In this document: positions 53,400-64,000 of the stretch, in pieces
How positions within the stretch are numbered: the first letter of the stretch is position 1
How the letters are laid out: each line of letters opens with the position of its first letter
NCBI GenBank assembly: GCA_037127315.1
Contig: JBBBDQ010000191.1
Location: 14,755,001-14,819,000 of the forward strand
DNA: 64,000 nt
Reading direction: 5' to 3'
Source: Ascarosepion bandense
Taxonomy: Eukaryota; Mollusca; Cephalopoda; Sepiida; Sepiidae
The notes under the pieces: generated by a model
Told to the model about the DNA's origin: nothing
What the model saw: only the letters and a program-made list of their open reading frames with translations
The model's database searches: none
Translations under genes and position numbers: made by a program

Positions 53400-53830
53400 G
53401 AAGATAGATGCCAATTAGTGTAGCATTTTAAATTTTTGAGATTGCAATTATCAAGGAAACAAACAAACGGGAGTTCCACAGGCAGAAAGTGCGAGATAAG
53501 AAACTGTTGGAGTAGAAGAGCCGGTTACATTTAACTATATCAACGGTAAAAGAATGCAACCTAAATGCCAATCTAGAAACACTCTTAAATTTTCGTGGTT
53601 GAAGCTCCAGGGATAAAAGCTCATCAGAGCAGTTACCATGAAAATATTTGCAGAAAAGATAATTAATGAAGTCACGTGACATCGGTGTGAAAAGAACTGG
53701 AGTCGAGATGCCAAGTCAAGACCGTGTAAGTTGCAGATCTTTCCTTGGGTTTTGTCGAGAACATAAAGATGTATAATAGATATGCCAACAGTATTCAATG
53801 AAACGTATTGCTTCTGGCTTTTGCTTTCTT
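53400..53830 (-). pseudogene. Jockey-like LINE RT C-terminus
   Basis: The minus strand reads HLYVLDKTQGKICN, LDLASRLQFFSHRCHVTSL, YKYFHG-like FCKYFHGNCSDELLSLEL, SFTVDIVKCNRLFYSNSFLS in overlapping frames. Frameshifts separate them. Its 5' end meets the truncated SINE at 53852. Confidence 0.7.
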
Positions 53831-53851
53831 TTATGGCGAACAGAAGAAAAT

Positions 53852-54046
53852 CGATAATCCGTCTCTTCCCTCCAGTTATGGGTTAAATAATAATACAGAT
53901 TGGGTTCTATCGCCTTGTTTGGCAACCAGTCTACCGCAGAAAGCAATGGCAATACACTGCGGGATAAATTTCTGCCCAGTCAGTCATGTCTCTTTAGAGA
54001 CATGATTGCCCATAGCGTGTATCACGTATGACACTTAACTGACTGA
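53852..54046 (+). mobile_element. tRNA-derived SINE family A, 5' truncated
   Basis: Body and 3' end (CCTCCAGTTATGGGTTAAAT to ACTGACTGA) without the tRNA-like head. It abuts the LINE remnant ending near 53830. Confidence 0.75.
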
Positions 54047-54049
54047 GTC

Positions 54050-55130
54050 TACAAAAAAAGAAAATCAAGGGAAACGATCCTTTAAAAAAACCCAAATAAC
54101 TTTTTAAAAGTTATGATAAACGGGAAAGTGGTTTACTATTTGCTGTTGTGTGTGTTTTGATTTGGATATTTCTTTTATTAGGTAAAAAGGCTTCGGTTTT
54201 CTTCGATTTCCGTCATCAGCTTCTTTCTCGACGAAACCCTACAATCACTTTACCCTCAAAGCTCCGGATCGTTTTTATTGTGGTTGTGTTGCGGTAAGCC
54301 CCCTGTCTATTGTTAACGCTTAAGTTGTAACAGTATGCCAGGCAGGCAGGCAGAAACTACAGTAGTAACGATGACAATTATAATAATAAAAAAAAGTAGA
54401 TTTGCAGTGAAAACAAAACGACGAGAAGGAGGAAGAGGCGGAAGAGAAATTAAATAAGAATAATTATAATGGATTAAAAGGTGAGGAGGAGGAGGGAAAA
54501 AGATAAAAAGCGGGAACCGAAGAAACTCGATGACAACGAAACAATGATAATGGGGGAATAACAATAAGATTTATAAGACGAATTATGCCAACAAGAGCCG
54601 TCACTAGAGTAATTGAAGTATAGTGGGAAATTAGAACCACAACTACTGTAATGTTGATAATGTCAGGTTAAGGGCTTTATGGTAAAAAAAAAGAAAGTGT
54701 TTTAATTAGGGAAGGAAAGTTTTGGGACAGCGTTAATGTGATTTATGAGTTGTAAGGAGAGTTAGTAAAAAAAAAATAGCAAGAGAAATAGAGAGTAAAA
54801 ACGAGAAATTAAGGATGTTGAATTAAAAAGAAAAAAAACTAAGAAAATACGATACAGAAAGAACAGTACAATAACAAGGTGTGTTGAGCAAAACAGCAAA
54901 GAAAGAAAACCTTCAAAGCAAATTAGTGACAAAAATAAAACCTCTGTGGACTTTGACAGAATCACCTGGGTAGGAATAATAAGGAGTTGATGAACACAAC
55001 AGAATAGAAAATTTCCACAGCATATAGACGATACTGTCAATTATATAATAAATGAATATAGTCATTTATTCCAGAAGTACAAAAATATGCATGACTGGGC
55101 AGGAACAGTAATATGGTGGGAATTATTCAA
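54050..55130. other. Purine-rich interval, no gene recognised
   Basis: 54390-54560 is strongly A/G-rich and 54690-54960 is A-rich. Minus-strand open frames are low-complexity F/L/I reads. Confidence 0.5.
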
Positions 55131-55134
55131 ACGA

Positions 55135-55560
55135 CTAGTTTGCTTTATTTTGTTTTACGGCATTTCAACTTCAATAGGTTCTTTAATGCTGACAAGATTT
55201 TTAGGATAGGTTCGTATTAATAGAAAGTTCTTTCCTGTAGATCACGTTTTATTGACGTATTTTTGTAAAGAGGTTTTGTTTTTTTTTTTTTTGTCGAGAG
55301 TCAAATGTATTGCCAGTAATACTTTTTTTCTTAAAAATGTAATACTGCTAGTTACACAACAAAAATCTATTTCTATGCATGCATATTATACTGATCCCAG
55401 TTTGGGGGTTAATTTTTTGCTCATAGATTACTAACAGGTGATAACACCCCGACTCAGCAACAATTAAGAAATGGTTCTAACCTACCGATCAGATTTTGCT
55501 GCTGGATGCAGTTTCTTGTCATACTCAGGATAATAAAATGACTAGGATTTGACTAAGGGG
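55135..55560 (+). repeat. Unclassified dispersed repeat X, longest copy
   Basis: Runs from TTTGTTTTACGGCATTTCAA (start as in the 25.9-kb copy) to AACAATTAAGAAATGGTTC (end as in the 30.1-kb copy), joining the partial copies into one family of at least 400 bp. No coding sequence was seen. Confidence 0.6.
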
Positions 55561-56029
55561 TCCAATGTTACGAAGCTGAAGCTGTTCTTACCAGTATTAA
55601 AAAAAATCTTTACCAGTTTAAAATTCAAACTGATCACCTGTTCCATATCAGATAATATCAATTTTTTTTTTTCAATAATTAAAAAAATTATCCACTGCAC
55701 GCACAACGCAATGATCTTGTTTTGACTAATTAATGAACCAAGGAAAAAGCTAAACTATGCAGATGTTTTTCACTTGAGAAATAATACGTACCAGATGAGT
55801 TCTCTCTCCAAATACTTTCAAAAATCTGGTGATTTATTTTTAAAAGTTCATTTCATTTAACCGAGAAATCTTCAGTAATGGCAATATTAGCAGTTTCCTT
55901 ATAAGGGAACATTCGACATTCATTGATCGAGCAGCCAGTGTTATCAGCTAATATTTACAAAAATCTCTAATAATTTTTCAGGAAAATAGGTTTTTCATGT
56001 CCCGTAACTGTTTAAGCTCTTTGCAGTAT

Positions 56030-56330
56030 TGACAGCAATTTTCTTCATAACCATTTGTTCGTAGTGTAGAACGTCAACATCTTGATTGTGTCATTATTTT
56101 CTCTCCGAGTTACGTATGCTATTTTTTCCTACTGTTGGAAATCCCCAATGAGGTGTTTTCTCTTATTTGGTACAGTTCTTTGTGATTCTGTAGCGCCAAT
56201 CTACGAGGTTCGTAGAAGGCTGGTCCTCGCTAAGAACTATGGGTGTCATTCGCTCGAAGCCATTTTTAATCATTCCTCTGAGAAAGTTGTTCTGTGCAGC
56301 TCACAAGAATGAGTAACGTACTGCGTGATA
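56030..56330 (-). pseudogene. LINE fragment, single-copy relative of the 114-bp tandem unit
   Basis: The minus strand reads TRRENNDTIKMLTFYTTN (56100-56050) preceded by debris of the region that also lies upstream of the tandem array at 23.7-23.9 kb. The repeat unit is present once here. Confidence 0.55.
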
Positions 56331-56859
56331 TCCTCAATCTGACAAAGCTATTTAAGAATATATAACTTCTGATGAACTTTTAGGTTAATGGTTAGATTTT
56401 GTAGTAATGTTGAATGAAACTACCTATAGCGCAGCCTATTCTAAGTTCAGTCTCCTTATCTCCCATACCAAATTTGTCAAGACAATATATGAAAAAATTG
56501 AAACTTACACTACGTTGTATCTGTTGATGATTTGATTTTCATTTACTATTTAAAAACAAGGCGTTTGTCGGGGGGGGGGGGGTATCTGTTTATTGAATAC
56601 TTACTAGTTAGGAACAACAATTATAAAAGCGGTGGTTGTAACAGCACTGATAATGTTAAGGTACTGATACAACTGGTTATATTTGTTTTACAATTACTAA
56701 TTACGACTGATAGAACCACATTAACTTCTACTGCTAGCTTTACTTCCATATCAGACCAGCAATGCTCGGTTAGAACATAATGCTTTTTGTTTTAACAGAA
56801 TTTACGAGTAGAAACATATAAAGCATATTAAAATAAATTCCAGATTTGATCTCCAACAT

Positions 56860-57190
56860 AGGCTTTCTTAATTGTGGCATTCCACTTTTCCCCATTATCA
56901 TTAGAAACGGTTGTCCTTCAAGTACTCTGTTTATGGGATTGGGCAGATAAAGTACGGTCTACAGAATGGAGTCTGTCAGCATTTTGGGAATCCATTTTGC
57001 ATAGACGTTTGACGAGAGAAAAATACTGCATTAAACTGCGGACAATATCACCTAAAAGCTTTCACGGAATATTTCAAAAGTATGCTGACCAGTCTATTGG
57101 GGTTATTTTCCTCCAAAGAAGCACCTGGCCTGCCGCTACAAATCTGTTCGTAAGATCGGTTTCTCCTTTAACTCAAGGATTATGAATTCA
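56860..57190 (-). pseudogene. Mariner (SETMAR-type) transposase fragment
   Basis: On the minus strand, DWSAYFWNIP, then YAKWIPKMLTDS (like the KVCARWVPKMLT block of mariner transposases), preceded by TGQHTFEIF. Frameshifts and stops are frequent. The catalytic triad is not preserved. Confidence 0.5.
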
Positions 57191-57194
57191 ATTG

Positions 57195-57395
57195 GTCCAT
57201 CTTTTTGCTATGTTTTCATCAAGTACATGCTTTCTATACTTATTCAATAGGTTCACACGTTTATTTTTAAAGAGTAGAGGTTTACTTATTGTTTCCTGAT
57301 TAAGACTTATTTCTGGTTTCTTCTAATGTCTAGTTCCTTTTTCACTTTCAGTAGTGTCATCGTCTTGTTTGAGGTGAATTGATTAAAAACATTTC
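57195..57395 (+). repeat. Jockey-like LINE 3' end
   Basis: Ends TCGTCTTGTTTGAGGTGAAT, TGATTAAAA (57361-57389), the family 3' terminus in diverged form. Confidence 0.45.
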
Positions 57396-57965
57396 CTGTG
57401 AATATTTGCAGCATTTTCTCCTAACATAAATTCTATTACTTTTTAGATGTTCATAGGGAACGGCCATTTTGAAATAGCATAATGTGTAGGAAAAGAGAAA
57501 TTAAATCAGCAGGCTTTTTTCCTGTGCTCTTTGACATTTATGGTTATATAGCTTAAGGACATGAATTCCCGAATACTACTTCTACAATTAAATTAGAACA
57601 GGCTGCAATTTTTGACCGAATCTCGTAATATTTCTATAAAAAAAATCTATTAAATCATGAACGGGACCATTTCGATAGGCGACGTGATGAAACTTTAAAA
57701 AATTGTCAAATAGCGAACCCTTGCTCGAAGATATAATGGGAGGAAAGTGATTGTCGATCGTTAGTGGGTGTTAATTTCAAAGATTTTTGGCAAAAAAACT
57801 GAAACGACTAAATTTTGAAGAGAATTTAAACAGTTCAACATATCAATGTTAAAATCAGGACAAATATTGCAACTTGTACTGAGATGTTGGGAAGGGCACT
57901 TGTCCCAGAAACCTAAGCAACGGCCATCTATGATATGAAGATGGAGTCTAATAATCGCAAAAGAG

Positions 57966-58008
<43 letters not shown>
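57966..58008. repeat. (TA)n microsatellite
   Basis: About 21 TA units. 57400-57960 and 58010-58550 hold no recognised gene; a weak tRNA-like stretch lies near 58175-58235. Confidence 0.9.
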
Positions 58009-58013
<5 letters not shown>

Positions 58014-58549
58014 CTAGTTACGAGTAATTTTCTAATTAAAATGTTGGACATTTCAATATAAGTACAATTTACACTACTTACCAAAATGGTAGACAAACTA
58101 AGTTTTTACTGGACAGTATGGACGGCCAACTAATTAGAGTTGATAGAGAAAGGGAAAAATAATCGATTTGGTTAAAGCGTTGGCTCGATAATTTGGTAAC
58201 ATAGTAATTGCTACTTCAAATTCTGGACCAAGCAGTGCCTACTTGAACTCAGTGGAAACAGAACTAGCTATAACTGAGCAGTACAAAATAACAAAACGGG
58301 ATATCCCTATACATGGTTAAAATAACGAGAACATTCCATCCCTGCAGATTTAATAACTGGTGCAGTTTAAAAATAACTGAAAGTTATCGGACTGACAATC
58401 ACTTGAAGGTCGGATGGGTACAACGGTCAAACCATCATGACAAGAACAAAGTTGCGGAAAAAATCTGTATGTAGATAATGAAAAAAAAAATCCAAACGTT
58501 ACTTAGCGAAATTCAGAAAATAGTATATGTATAAAAAGAACCCCCCGTC

Positions 58550-58920
58550 CATAACTATGTGCATACAGTGGACTCTTCAAAAATCATTCGCGTGAGACGA
58601 AGACTGGCTTTATAACGGTTGTGTATTGTCGGAATTATCTCACCGAGAAAGAAAGGCGTTATCAAGGCTTACAACGAAAATTCTGACGTTGCTTACAAGC
58701 GAAGTTCTTCCTTATGAATGTGAGCTTTGCAAAAGAACGACACCATGTAGCCCCTTTTAATCTCTCTAGGTCTCATTCAACGTGATTCGACGAGGCCAGA
58801 GTGTCGATAAGAATTGTCAATCCTTTTGGCCCTGGTTCGGTTGGGAGAAAAATTACTATATTAGATGCCGACGACGCCAAAAGCACTTAATTTCCCCTCC
58901 CAGATCTACCCTCGGTGAGT
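58550..58920 (+). promoter_or_regulatory. CpG-containing block ending in GTGAGT
   Basis: Relatively CpG-rich, complex sequence. The plus-strand frame IRRGQSVDKNCQSFWPWFGW, YIRCRRRQKHLISPPRSTL ends at CCTCG|GTGAGT (58915), a consensus donor. It may be a first exon with promoter on its left. No protein family was recognised. Confidence 0.25.
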
Positions 58921-58924
58921 ACAA

Positions 58925-60015
58925 TACTTTGTTCTTTCTTCCTCCTTTATTTCCCACAGTAAATTCAATCTGTGCTTGAACACAGATTAAAGGTGGCATC
59001 TTAAATGCTGAATTTTTTTCAACATTCTAACTTACTAACTTGTAAGATTTGTACAACAATCATTCTGGCACCCGTATCTTGCGAAGCTAAGATTAGTATG
59101 TACCAATTATAAGGGAAATAAATTTGGTAATAACAGTATTCGCGAAGCAACTATTAAAATAAGGTAGATAATGGTATGTCATCTCCGCTTAAAATTAACT
59201 CGGCGAACAACAATAATACTGACAAAAGAATAACAATAATATAGACAATCCTAAAAGTCGATTAGCACGTAGAAGAGGTCAACAATTTGTCAGCTGCTGT
59301 GTTAATGAGTGGAGTGTCTTTTATGTTTGATTGGTCCCAAAATACAGAAGGAACGCCAAAAATAAATGGATTTGATTGAATATTCTTTAAAATGGCATTT
59401 CTAATCTATTTCTCTCGGTTTTTATCCTTTCTGTTTCATTCTTTGTCCTTGTCGTTCCCTCCCGTCGTTTTTGTATTAATAAATTTTCACTTTTGATTTG
59501 AGACGACGTTTATTGCAAGTTTTCCTGTCGGTACCGGCTGACACCACTCGGATTTTCTAAAGTGTCTTGTGTCAATAGCAGTTCCGATATTTGCTATTTT
59601 ATTGTCAAATGTCTGGAGACAGGAGTCTATAAAACACGTATAAGGTTGATTAATTCGAAAACGAATATTAGATAAATTATCTATCTCAGTACGCTCCTTT
59701 ATAAATAACGGAAAAAGAGTCAGAAGAAGAGTACTTTTGAAATGATAGTAAATTCAAGAATAAAGAGATTATTATTATTATAACAAGAATAATGATGATA
59801 ATGATTATAATAAAATCGAACATCATTAAATAAAAAAAGCTGACGAAGAGAAAAATTGTAATGATTTAAAAATAAAGAACGTAAAAATAAATGAATATTG
59901 ACGAAAGACAACGTATGCAAATTAAGAATAATGAGGTGGCGTAAGAAGAAAGTGTACCGAGCAGTCCAAGTAGTTCTTTGTAACGTCTTTTATAAAACTC
60001 TTTCGGCATAACTAT
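58925..60015. other. AT-rich interval, no gene recognised
   Basis: Short open frames only. Simple ATT/ATA-rich stretches occur at 59760-59830. Confidence 0.5.
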
Positions 60016-60016
60016 A

Positions 60017-60670
60017 AAATTTAGGGTAAATTTTCGTTTTAAGTCCCGTCGCTTTCCCCTTCAAATTTATCCAAAATAGCATTACTTCTGTGCATTTGTA
60101 TATGTTAAACTCAAATCAAGTGTTAGCTATTGAAGAAACTTGCCTTTCTTTTATTTAAATGTCCATAAAAAAACGAACTATATCTTGCACTTTTTATCTC
60201 CCGTATCTCTCACGAAGTCATGTAATTAACTGCAGAATGACGGATTGCGCATGTGATCGAATTTTGGCAGATTTTTTGTCGATTTTTCTTCATTTACTGA
60301 TACTTCCGGCGATGTACTTCCGGGAATTAAAGTAATGCGCTATTGTATTTCTACGCTTATTACTCTCAAAACAAAAAGTACATCGCCGGAAGTTTCAGTA
60401 AAGGACGAAATTCGACCAAAATTGCTGCCTACGTAGAAAGTCATTCTACAGTTAATTACATGACTTCGTGAGAGTTACGGGAGAGAAAAAGTGCGAGATA
60501 TAGTTCGTTTTTTTTTTTCTGGACTTTCAAAGCAAAAAAGGTAAGTTTTTTCAATAACTAATTGTTGATTTGACTTTAGCATATACATTTGCACAGAAAT
60601 AATGCTATTTTGGATACATTTGAAAGGGGAATATCCGTCGGCACCTAAAACGAAAATTTACAAAATTTAG
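60017..60670. mobile_element. Large fold-back element, about 300-bp arms
   Basis: The left arm (60017-60317) and right arm (60378-60670) are diverged inverted repeats around a 60-base spacer. Matching blocks include AAATTTAGGG.TAAATTTTCG at the tips, CCAAAATAGCATTA, AACGAACTATATC, GAAGTCATGTAATTAACTG and TTCCGGCGATGTAC. No transposase and no clear target duplication were seen. Confidence 0.8.
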
Positions 60671-60684
60671 AGCAGATCGCCTGC

Positions 60685-61140
60685 ATACAGATAAAAAATG
60701 AATTTAGTAAATACACAAAAGTAGAAAAGAGCATCAAACAAGAATGTGCGAACTTATCTCACCTTTACAATGAGGCGGCTTTGAAAGTTAACGTAAGATA
60801 TTCAGACAACACAGTATTCATAGTAGATAAAGGAAATGGCAAGAACTCTACAGGAGGTAGTAAAGGGAAGCAAGAAGAACTAAACATTAATTGTAAGAAT
60901 ATAGGGTTGTCAGGAAAATGAATAGCTAAAAATGTTAACTACGAATTACACATACAAAAGCTTAAATATCAAGGAAGCGCTTTAAAAGAGAACAGAAGAC
61001 GCATTAGAATAACAAAAGGTGTCTTTCAAAAGTTAAGCAATGTATTAAGAAACAAATTTTTTTCAAGTCAAGAGAAACAGAGGAAAGCAATGCATAACCT
61101 GAAGAACAGGCACACATAATGAAGAAAGTGGGATTGTTGA
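60685..61140 (+). pseudogene. RTE-like LINE RT around the catalytic site
   Basis: The plus frame reads EALKVNVRYSDNTVFIVD-like sequence, where the catalytic YADD has become YSDN (about 60800), then LNINCKN, HIQKLKYQGSALKENRRR and KGVFQKLSNVLRNKFFSSQE. The motif change and stops show it is dead. Confidence 0.7.
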
Positions 61141-61201
61141 ATTTGACACTCGCAAGACCAGATCAATTGGTGGCTTCCCCTACGTTGATAGGTTCGAATC
61201 C

Positions 61202-61375
61202 TACCGAATGACACATTTTTGTAACAAAATTTATCGCAAATAATCAGGCCGGTAAAAATAAATATACTATTTGAATAAAAACAGAATATCTACTTTAATA
61301 ATCGTATCTAAAAATAGTGTTCAAACAAATAATTTCAATATGTTAGTTGTTAAACCATTTTGTTAATTATCTGGA
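61202..61375. repeat. Dispersed repeat shared with 6.9 kb
   Basis: Partner of 6885-7060. It is preceded by TAGGTTCGAATCCTA (61190-61204), a good tRNA T-arm/B-box match, which suggests a tRNA-derived head (roughly 61160-61205). Confidence 0.5.
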
Positions 61376-61559
61376 TTTTCCGTAATATATATATATAGAT
61401 ATATATACACACACACTTACAAAAATAGTTTACCGTTAACAAAAAGGATCAATCTGTAAAATATTGTGGAATAACGCTTTTAAGGCGAGTAGATTTTTTT
61501 GAATAAATTGCTGAATGAAACTGAGTTGGAATATCAGTCATTAAACTTTTCTATTCTTC

Positions 61560-62355
61560 TATATAGTTGGCAAACGTCTCTGTTCATGGAGAAACCTTCC
61601 TGCCAGCCATCAGCATGGCAAATGCAAGTCTCTTTGAGAGCAACGCAATGCTCTTTCTTGACCTCACTTTTTAACCGACCTTAAGTGGAACGGCAACATC
61701 GAATCTATGCTGTGAAGGTTGGGTCTCTAAGTTGTTCTAGAAAGTTTTTTTTTTCTAGTCATAATCCATCTTGCACATGTGTAAATCTACCATTCATCCG
61801 TATATTGAATATTGTTGCCATAGATAGCCGGATGTTCTTGCTATACATCGCGAGGTTTTCGACAAGATTCAAAGAATCTGCGATGTAATCGGTTTTGACT
61901 TATCTCGACTCCAGTCACTTTCTCACCAACATGACGTGGTTACACTCTCTCTTTTCTACAAATATTTCCATGGCAATTGCTCTAAGGAGATTTTTTCCCT
62001 GGTGCCCTGACCACGTGAATTTAGATGTGCTACTAGATTGACATCGAGGTCTTACTCTTTCACAGTTAAAATAGTTAAATGTAACCGCCACTTCTGCTCT
62101 AACAGTTTCCTTTTTTTTCTTTTCTTTTTTTTTTTTTTTTTTTTTTTTTTTTGCACGTCCCGCCTGTGGAACTCCCTTCCGTTTACTTGCATCCCTGATA
62201 GCTATAATCTCCAAAAACTTAAATGCAATGTCAATTGCCATCTTCTTGAATCCCGTGTATATTTTCTTTTCATCCTAAATCCCTGGACTGGGTCCTTTCT
62301 CTCACTGTAATCACCTGCGCTGCACGGCAGTCTCGCCTTGCTTGGAATTAAATAA
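61560..62355 (+). pseudogene. Jockey-like LINE RT C-terminus and 3' tail
   Basis: Pieces across frames: SLFESNAMLFLDLTF, LKWNGNIESML, SILHMCKSTIHPYIEYCCH, DLSRLQSLSHQHDVVTLSLF, YKYFHGNCSKE, SFTVKIVKCNRHFCSNSF. A T-run (62123-62152) interrupts the frame. The end is CTCGCCTTGCTTGGAATTAA (62330-62349). Confidence 0.7.
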
Positions 62356-62446
62356 TTATATAAAAATGTTGATTTCTATGCTTAACAAGAAAAATTTCTA
62401 ATCAAATACGTCTACCTGTACCCTCTAACTATAATTTTTATAGTAA

Positions 62447-63139
62447 TCTAAATCTAAACTTATTTATAAATGGAACTTTGTGTGTGTCCGTTACCTATAG
62501 ACTCCGAACGGCTGAACTGATTTTCTTGAAAATTTACACAGTTGTACTATAAGCGTCTGTGAGTGTTCTTAGCTAGGTTTTGTGTCGAGATACCCCCGAT
62601 AAATATCGAAAATCGGGAATAAAAAAAATCGGGTTATAGGAGTTGTTCGATTTTAATCAAATTTGATACATTCATAGACAAAGACATAAGAAACGATATT
62701 CAGAAGTTTCAAGATTGCAGTTCTTACAATAGTGCAGAAAATTTATATATATATATATATATGAAGCAAGATATGTGTGTGTTTATCTGCCTGCATGTCT
62801 GTATTTTTTCAGCCCTTTTATTTTAGTTCTTGCTTCGGTTTGGCTCTAAGTAGGTATAATTGTTTTTAGTCTCAGCCATGATACCATTTATTCAGAGGAC
62901 TTATTTAGCCTTCAAAATTCAGTTTACGATGAAAAAACCTATTTGATATCGATACCAGGAAATCAAAATTTGACTTACATCCATTCATTTTTTGTTCAGT
63001 CTACGGTTTCGCTTTAACTGGAAACAACTATTGTTTTTTTTAGTCTTTCGTGCCAGCCTCCAAAGAGTCTGAGCTCCAGGAACATGGATTAGTTTTAAAG
63101 CTTTCATTACACCCGCGCAATGCCGAACTATACTGCTAG
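62447..63139 (+). mobile_element. Non-autonomous Helitron
   Basis: A 693-bp copy with the same TCTAAATCTAAACTT start, GCTGAACTGATTTTCTTGAA block and GCCGAACTATACTG plus CTAG end, between A (62446) and T (63140). The TA array inside is short (62744-62762). Sequence divergence from the 51.4-kb copy is modest. Confidence 0.85.
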
Positions 63140-63185
63140 TAAGAAATAAAGTCTGACTAAATGAAATCCAGTTTTATTAATCATA

Positions 63186-63480
63186 TATATAATGTGTGTG
63201 TGTAAATATTCTCAGACGGAATTTATCAGAAGAGACAAAAACTGTACTTAGCCAACGCGTTTTGTCCACTGAGGGACTTTATCAAGGCAATGTTAAATTT
63301 ATGATACTGCACATGTTTATATACACAGACGCAAGGATGCAATTAGTTTATCAAGGTTTGTAAATTTCAGAATGTTTATGAATGTTCACCAGGTCGTTGC
63401 GGGGTTAGTAATAGCATGAGAAAATCACAATGGGTCCTAATTCAAAGTCTGGTGAACAGTGAAGTGAGAGAGTAATATTT
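63186..63480 (-). repeat. Relative of the 4.2-kb repeat terminus
   Basis: On the minus strand CTTGATAAAGTCC, CTCAGT, GGACAAAACGCGTTGG repeats the hairpin order seen at 4.2 and 8.1 kb. The sequence on the 5' side also shares a block with the 8.1-kb copy (gaCCTGgTGAAcATTcAT against aaCCTGaTGAAtATTtAT). The 500 bases to the window edge (63480-64000) contain minus-strand coding-like debris with stops that I could not identify. Confidence 0.5.
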
Positions 63481-64000
63481 AATAACTATTTTTTTAATAA
63501 ATATTGTTTGGATTGTAATTAGATTCTTATAGTATGGGATGGACATTTGTGCTGTACATCTTCAAAGGATGAAGTGAATAAATTAACAGTTTCGTTTGAG
63601 TTTTCAATTTTTAGTTGTGTATGTTGGCTTGGAAAATTAGTTCTTTCAGGAAAGCTACGAAAAGATTTTTGATAATATTCGATGGCGGCAGTCTCTAAGA
63701 TTTTCCTTCTGAGTAAATTAATTTCTTTTTTGATGTGTGTGGCATTTTTAGACCAAAATTAAGGTCGAATTTATTTATGTATGACTACTGTATTTGTAAT
63801 TGTTATTTATGAGGTCCCTTTTGTATTCATAGATACTTTTCGTTCCCTAAAGTATTGCGAGGAACAGATTTGGAAAATATGTATGCCTGATTCTGAAATG
63901 TTATGGGTGTTTTTAGTTCTGACTATATCCATAACTATGACTATTTGAAAGTTGCTTGATGAGGTAAGTTCTTCCGGGTAGTGGATGTTATGGAGTTGGT

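Noticed and set aside
61160..61205. tRNA gene
   Set aside because: Only the T-arm (TAGGTTCGAATCCTA) is convincing; no D-arm, anticodon arm or closing acceptor stem.
62038..62310. 90-codon open frame
   Set aside because: LINE RT debris joined through a poly(T) run; already covered by the LINE entry.
9524..64000. Upstream Rx exons (octapeptide and first 46 homeodomain residues)
   Set aside because: Looked for the FTTYQLHELE-type sequence on the minus strand by eye and did not find it; a computed search could still reveal it.

Overview
The window looks like accessory-rich nuclear DNA of a lophotrochozoan animal, most likely a coleoid cephalopod (octopus-like). The base composition is AT-rich, with dozens of (TA)n arrays, many tRNA-derived SINEs, several non-LTR retrotransposon families, a Penelope-like element, Helitrons, and Tc1/mariner, Merlin and piggyBac-type DNA elements. 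The organism call is inferred from this repeat landscape and was not tested by a database search. No bacterial-type operons, CRISPR arrays or intact mobile-element genes are visible.

Only one host gene is securely recognised. This is the last coding exon of the retinal homeobox gene Rx (rax) on the minus strand (9523 to 9017), with the end of the homeodomain, an Rx-type proline/tryptophan motif and a C-terminal OAR domain. Its splice acceptor is clear. The rest of the homeodomain was not found upstream, so most or all of 9.5-64 kb may be Rx intron or intergenic DNA on its 5' side. A complex, TAAT-rich block at 12.1-12.66 kb is a candidate Rx enhancer, and a 1.2-kb pyrimidine-only stretch follows it.

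Region by region. 0-9 kb holds LINE fragments, a 5S-rRNA/tRNA composite SINE, a Merlin transposon with intact 8-bp target duplication, a large fold-back element, mariner remnants and TA arrays. 9-16 kb holds the Rx exon, two SINEs, a fold-back with a hammerhead-like core, the putative regulatory block and a Tc1-type MITE. 16-18.2 kb holds a decayed Penelope-like element with a tandemly duplicated end, a perfect palindrome and a hammerhead-like motif between TA arrays. 19-26.4 kb holds an inverted LINE, an empty-site relative of the Merlin insertion, a fourfold 114-bp tandem repeat in a LINE and a piggyBac-type MITE. 28-31 kb holds further hammerhead-like motifs, a small fold-back and SINE/LINE debris. 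33-41 kb holds LINEs, SINEs and a Helitron that carries a copy of a sequence still present 5 kb away. 41-45 kb holds three decayed DDE transposases. 45-64 kb holds LINEs, two more Helitrons, composite SINEs and a 650-bp fold-back.

The most interesting signals are (1) short elements with the hammerhead ribozyme core, several sitting exactly between TA arrays; (2) the Helitron capture, where donor and copy are both in the window; (3) the Merlin insertion with a paralogous empty site; and (4) a repeated 5S-tRNA composite SINE. Two or three CpG-rich blocks ending in good splice-donor sequences could be first exons of unrecognised genes, but this is weakly supported.
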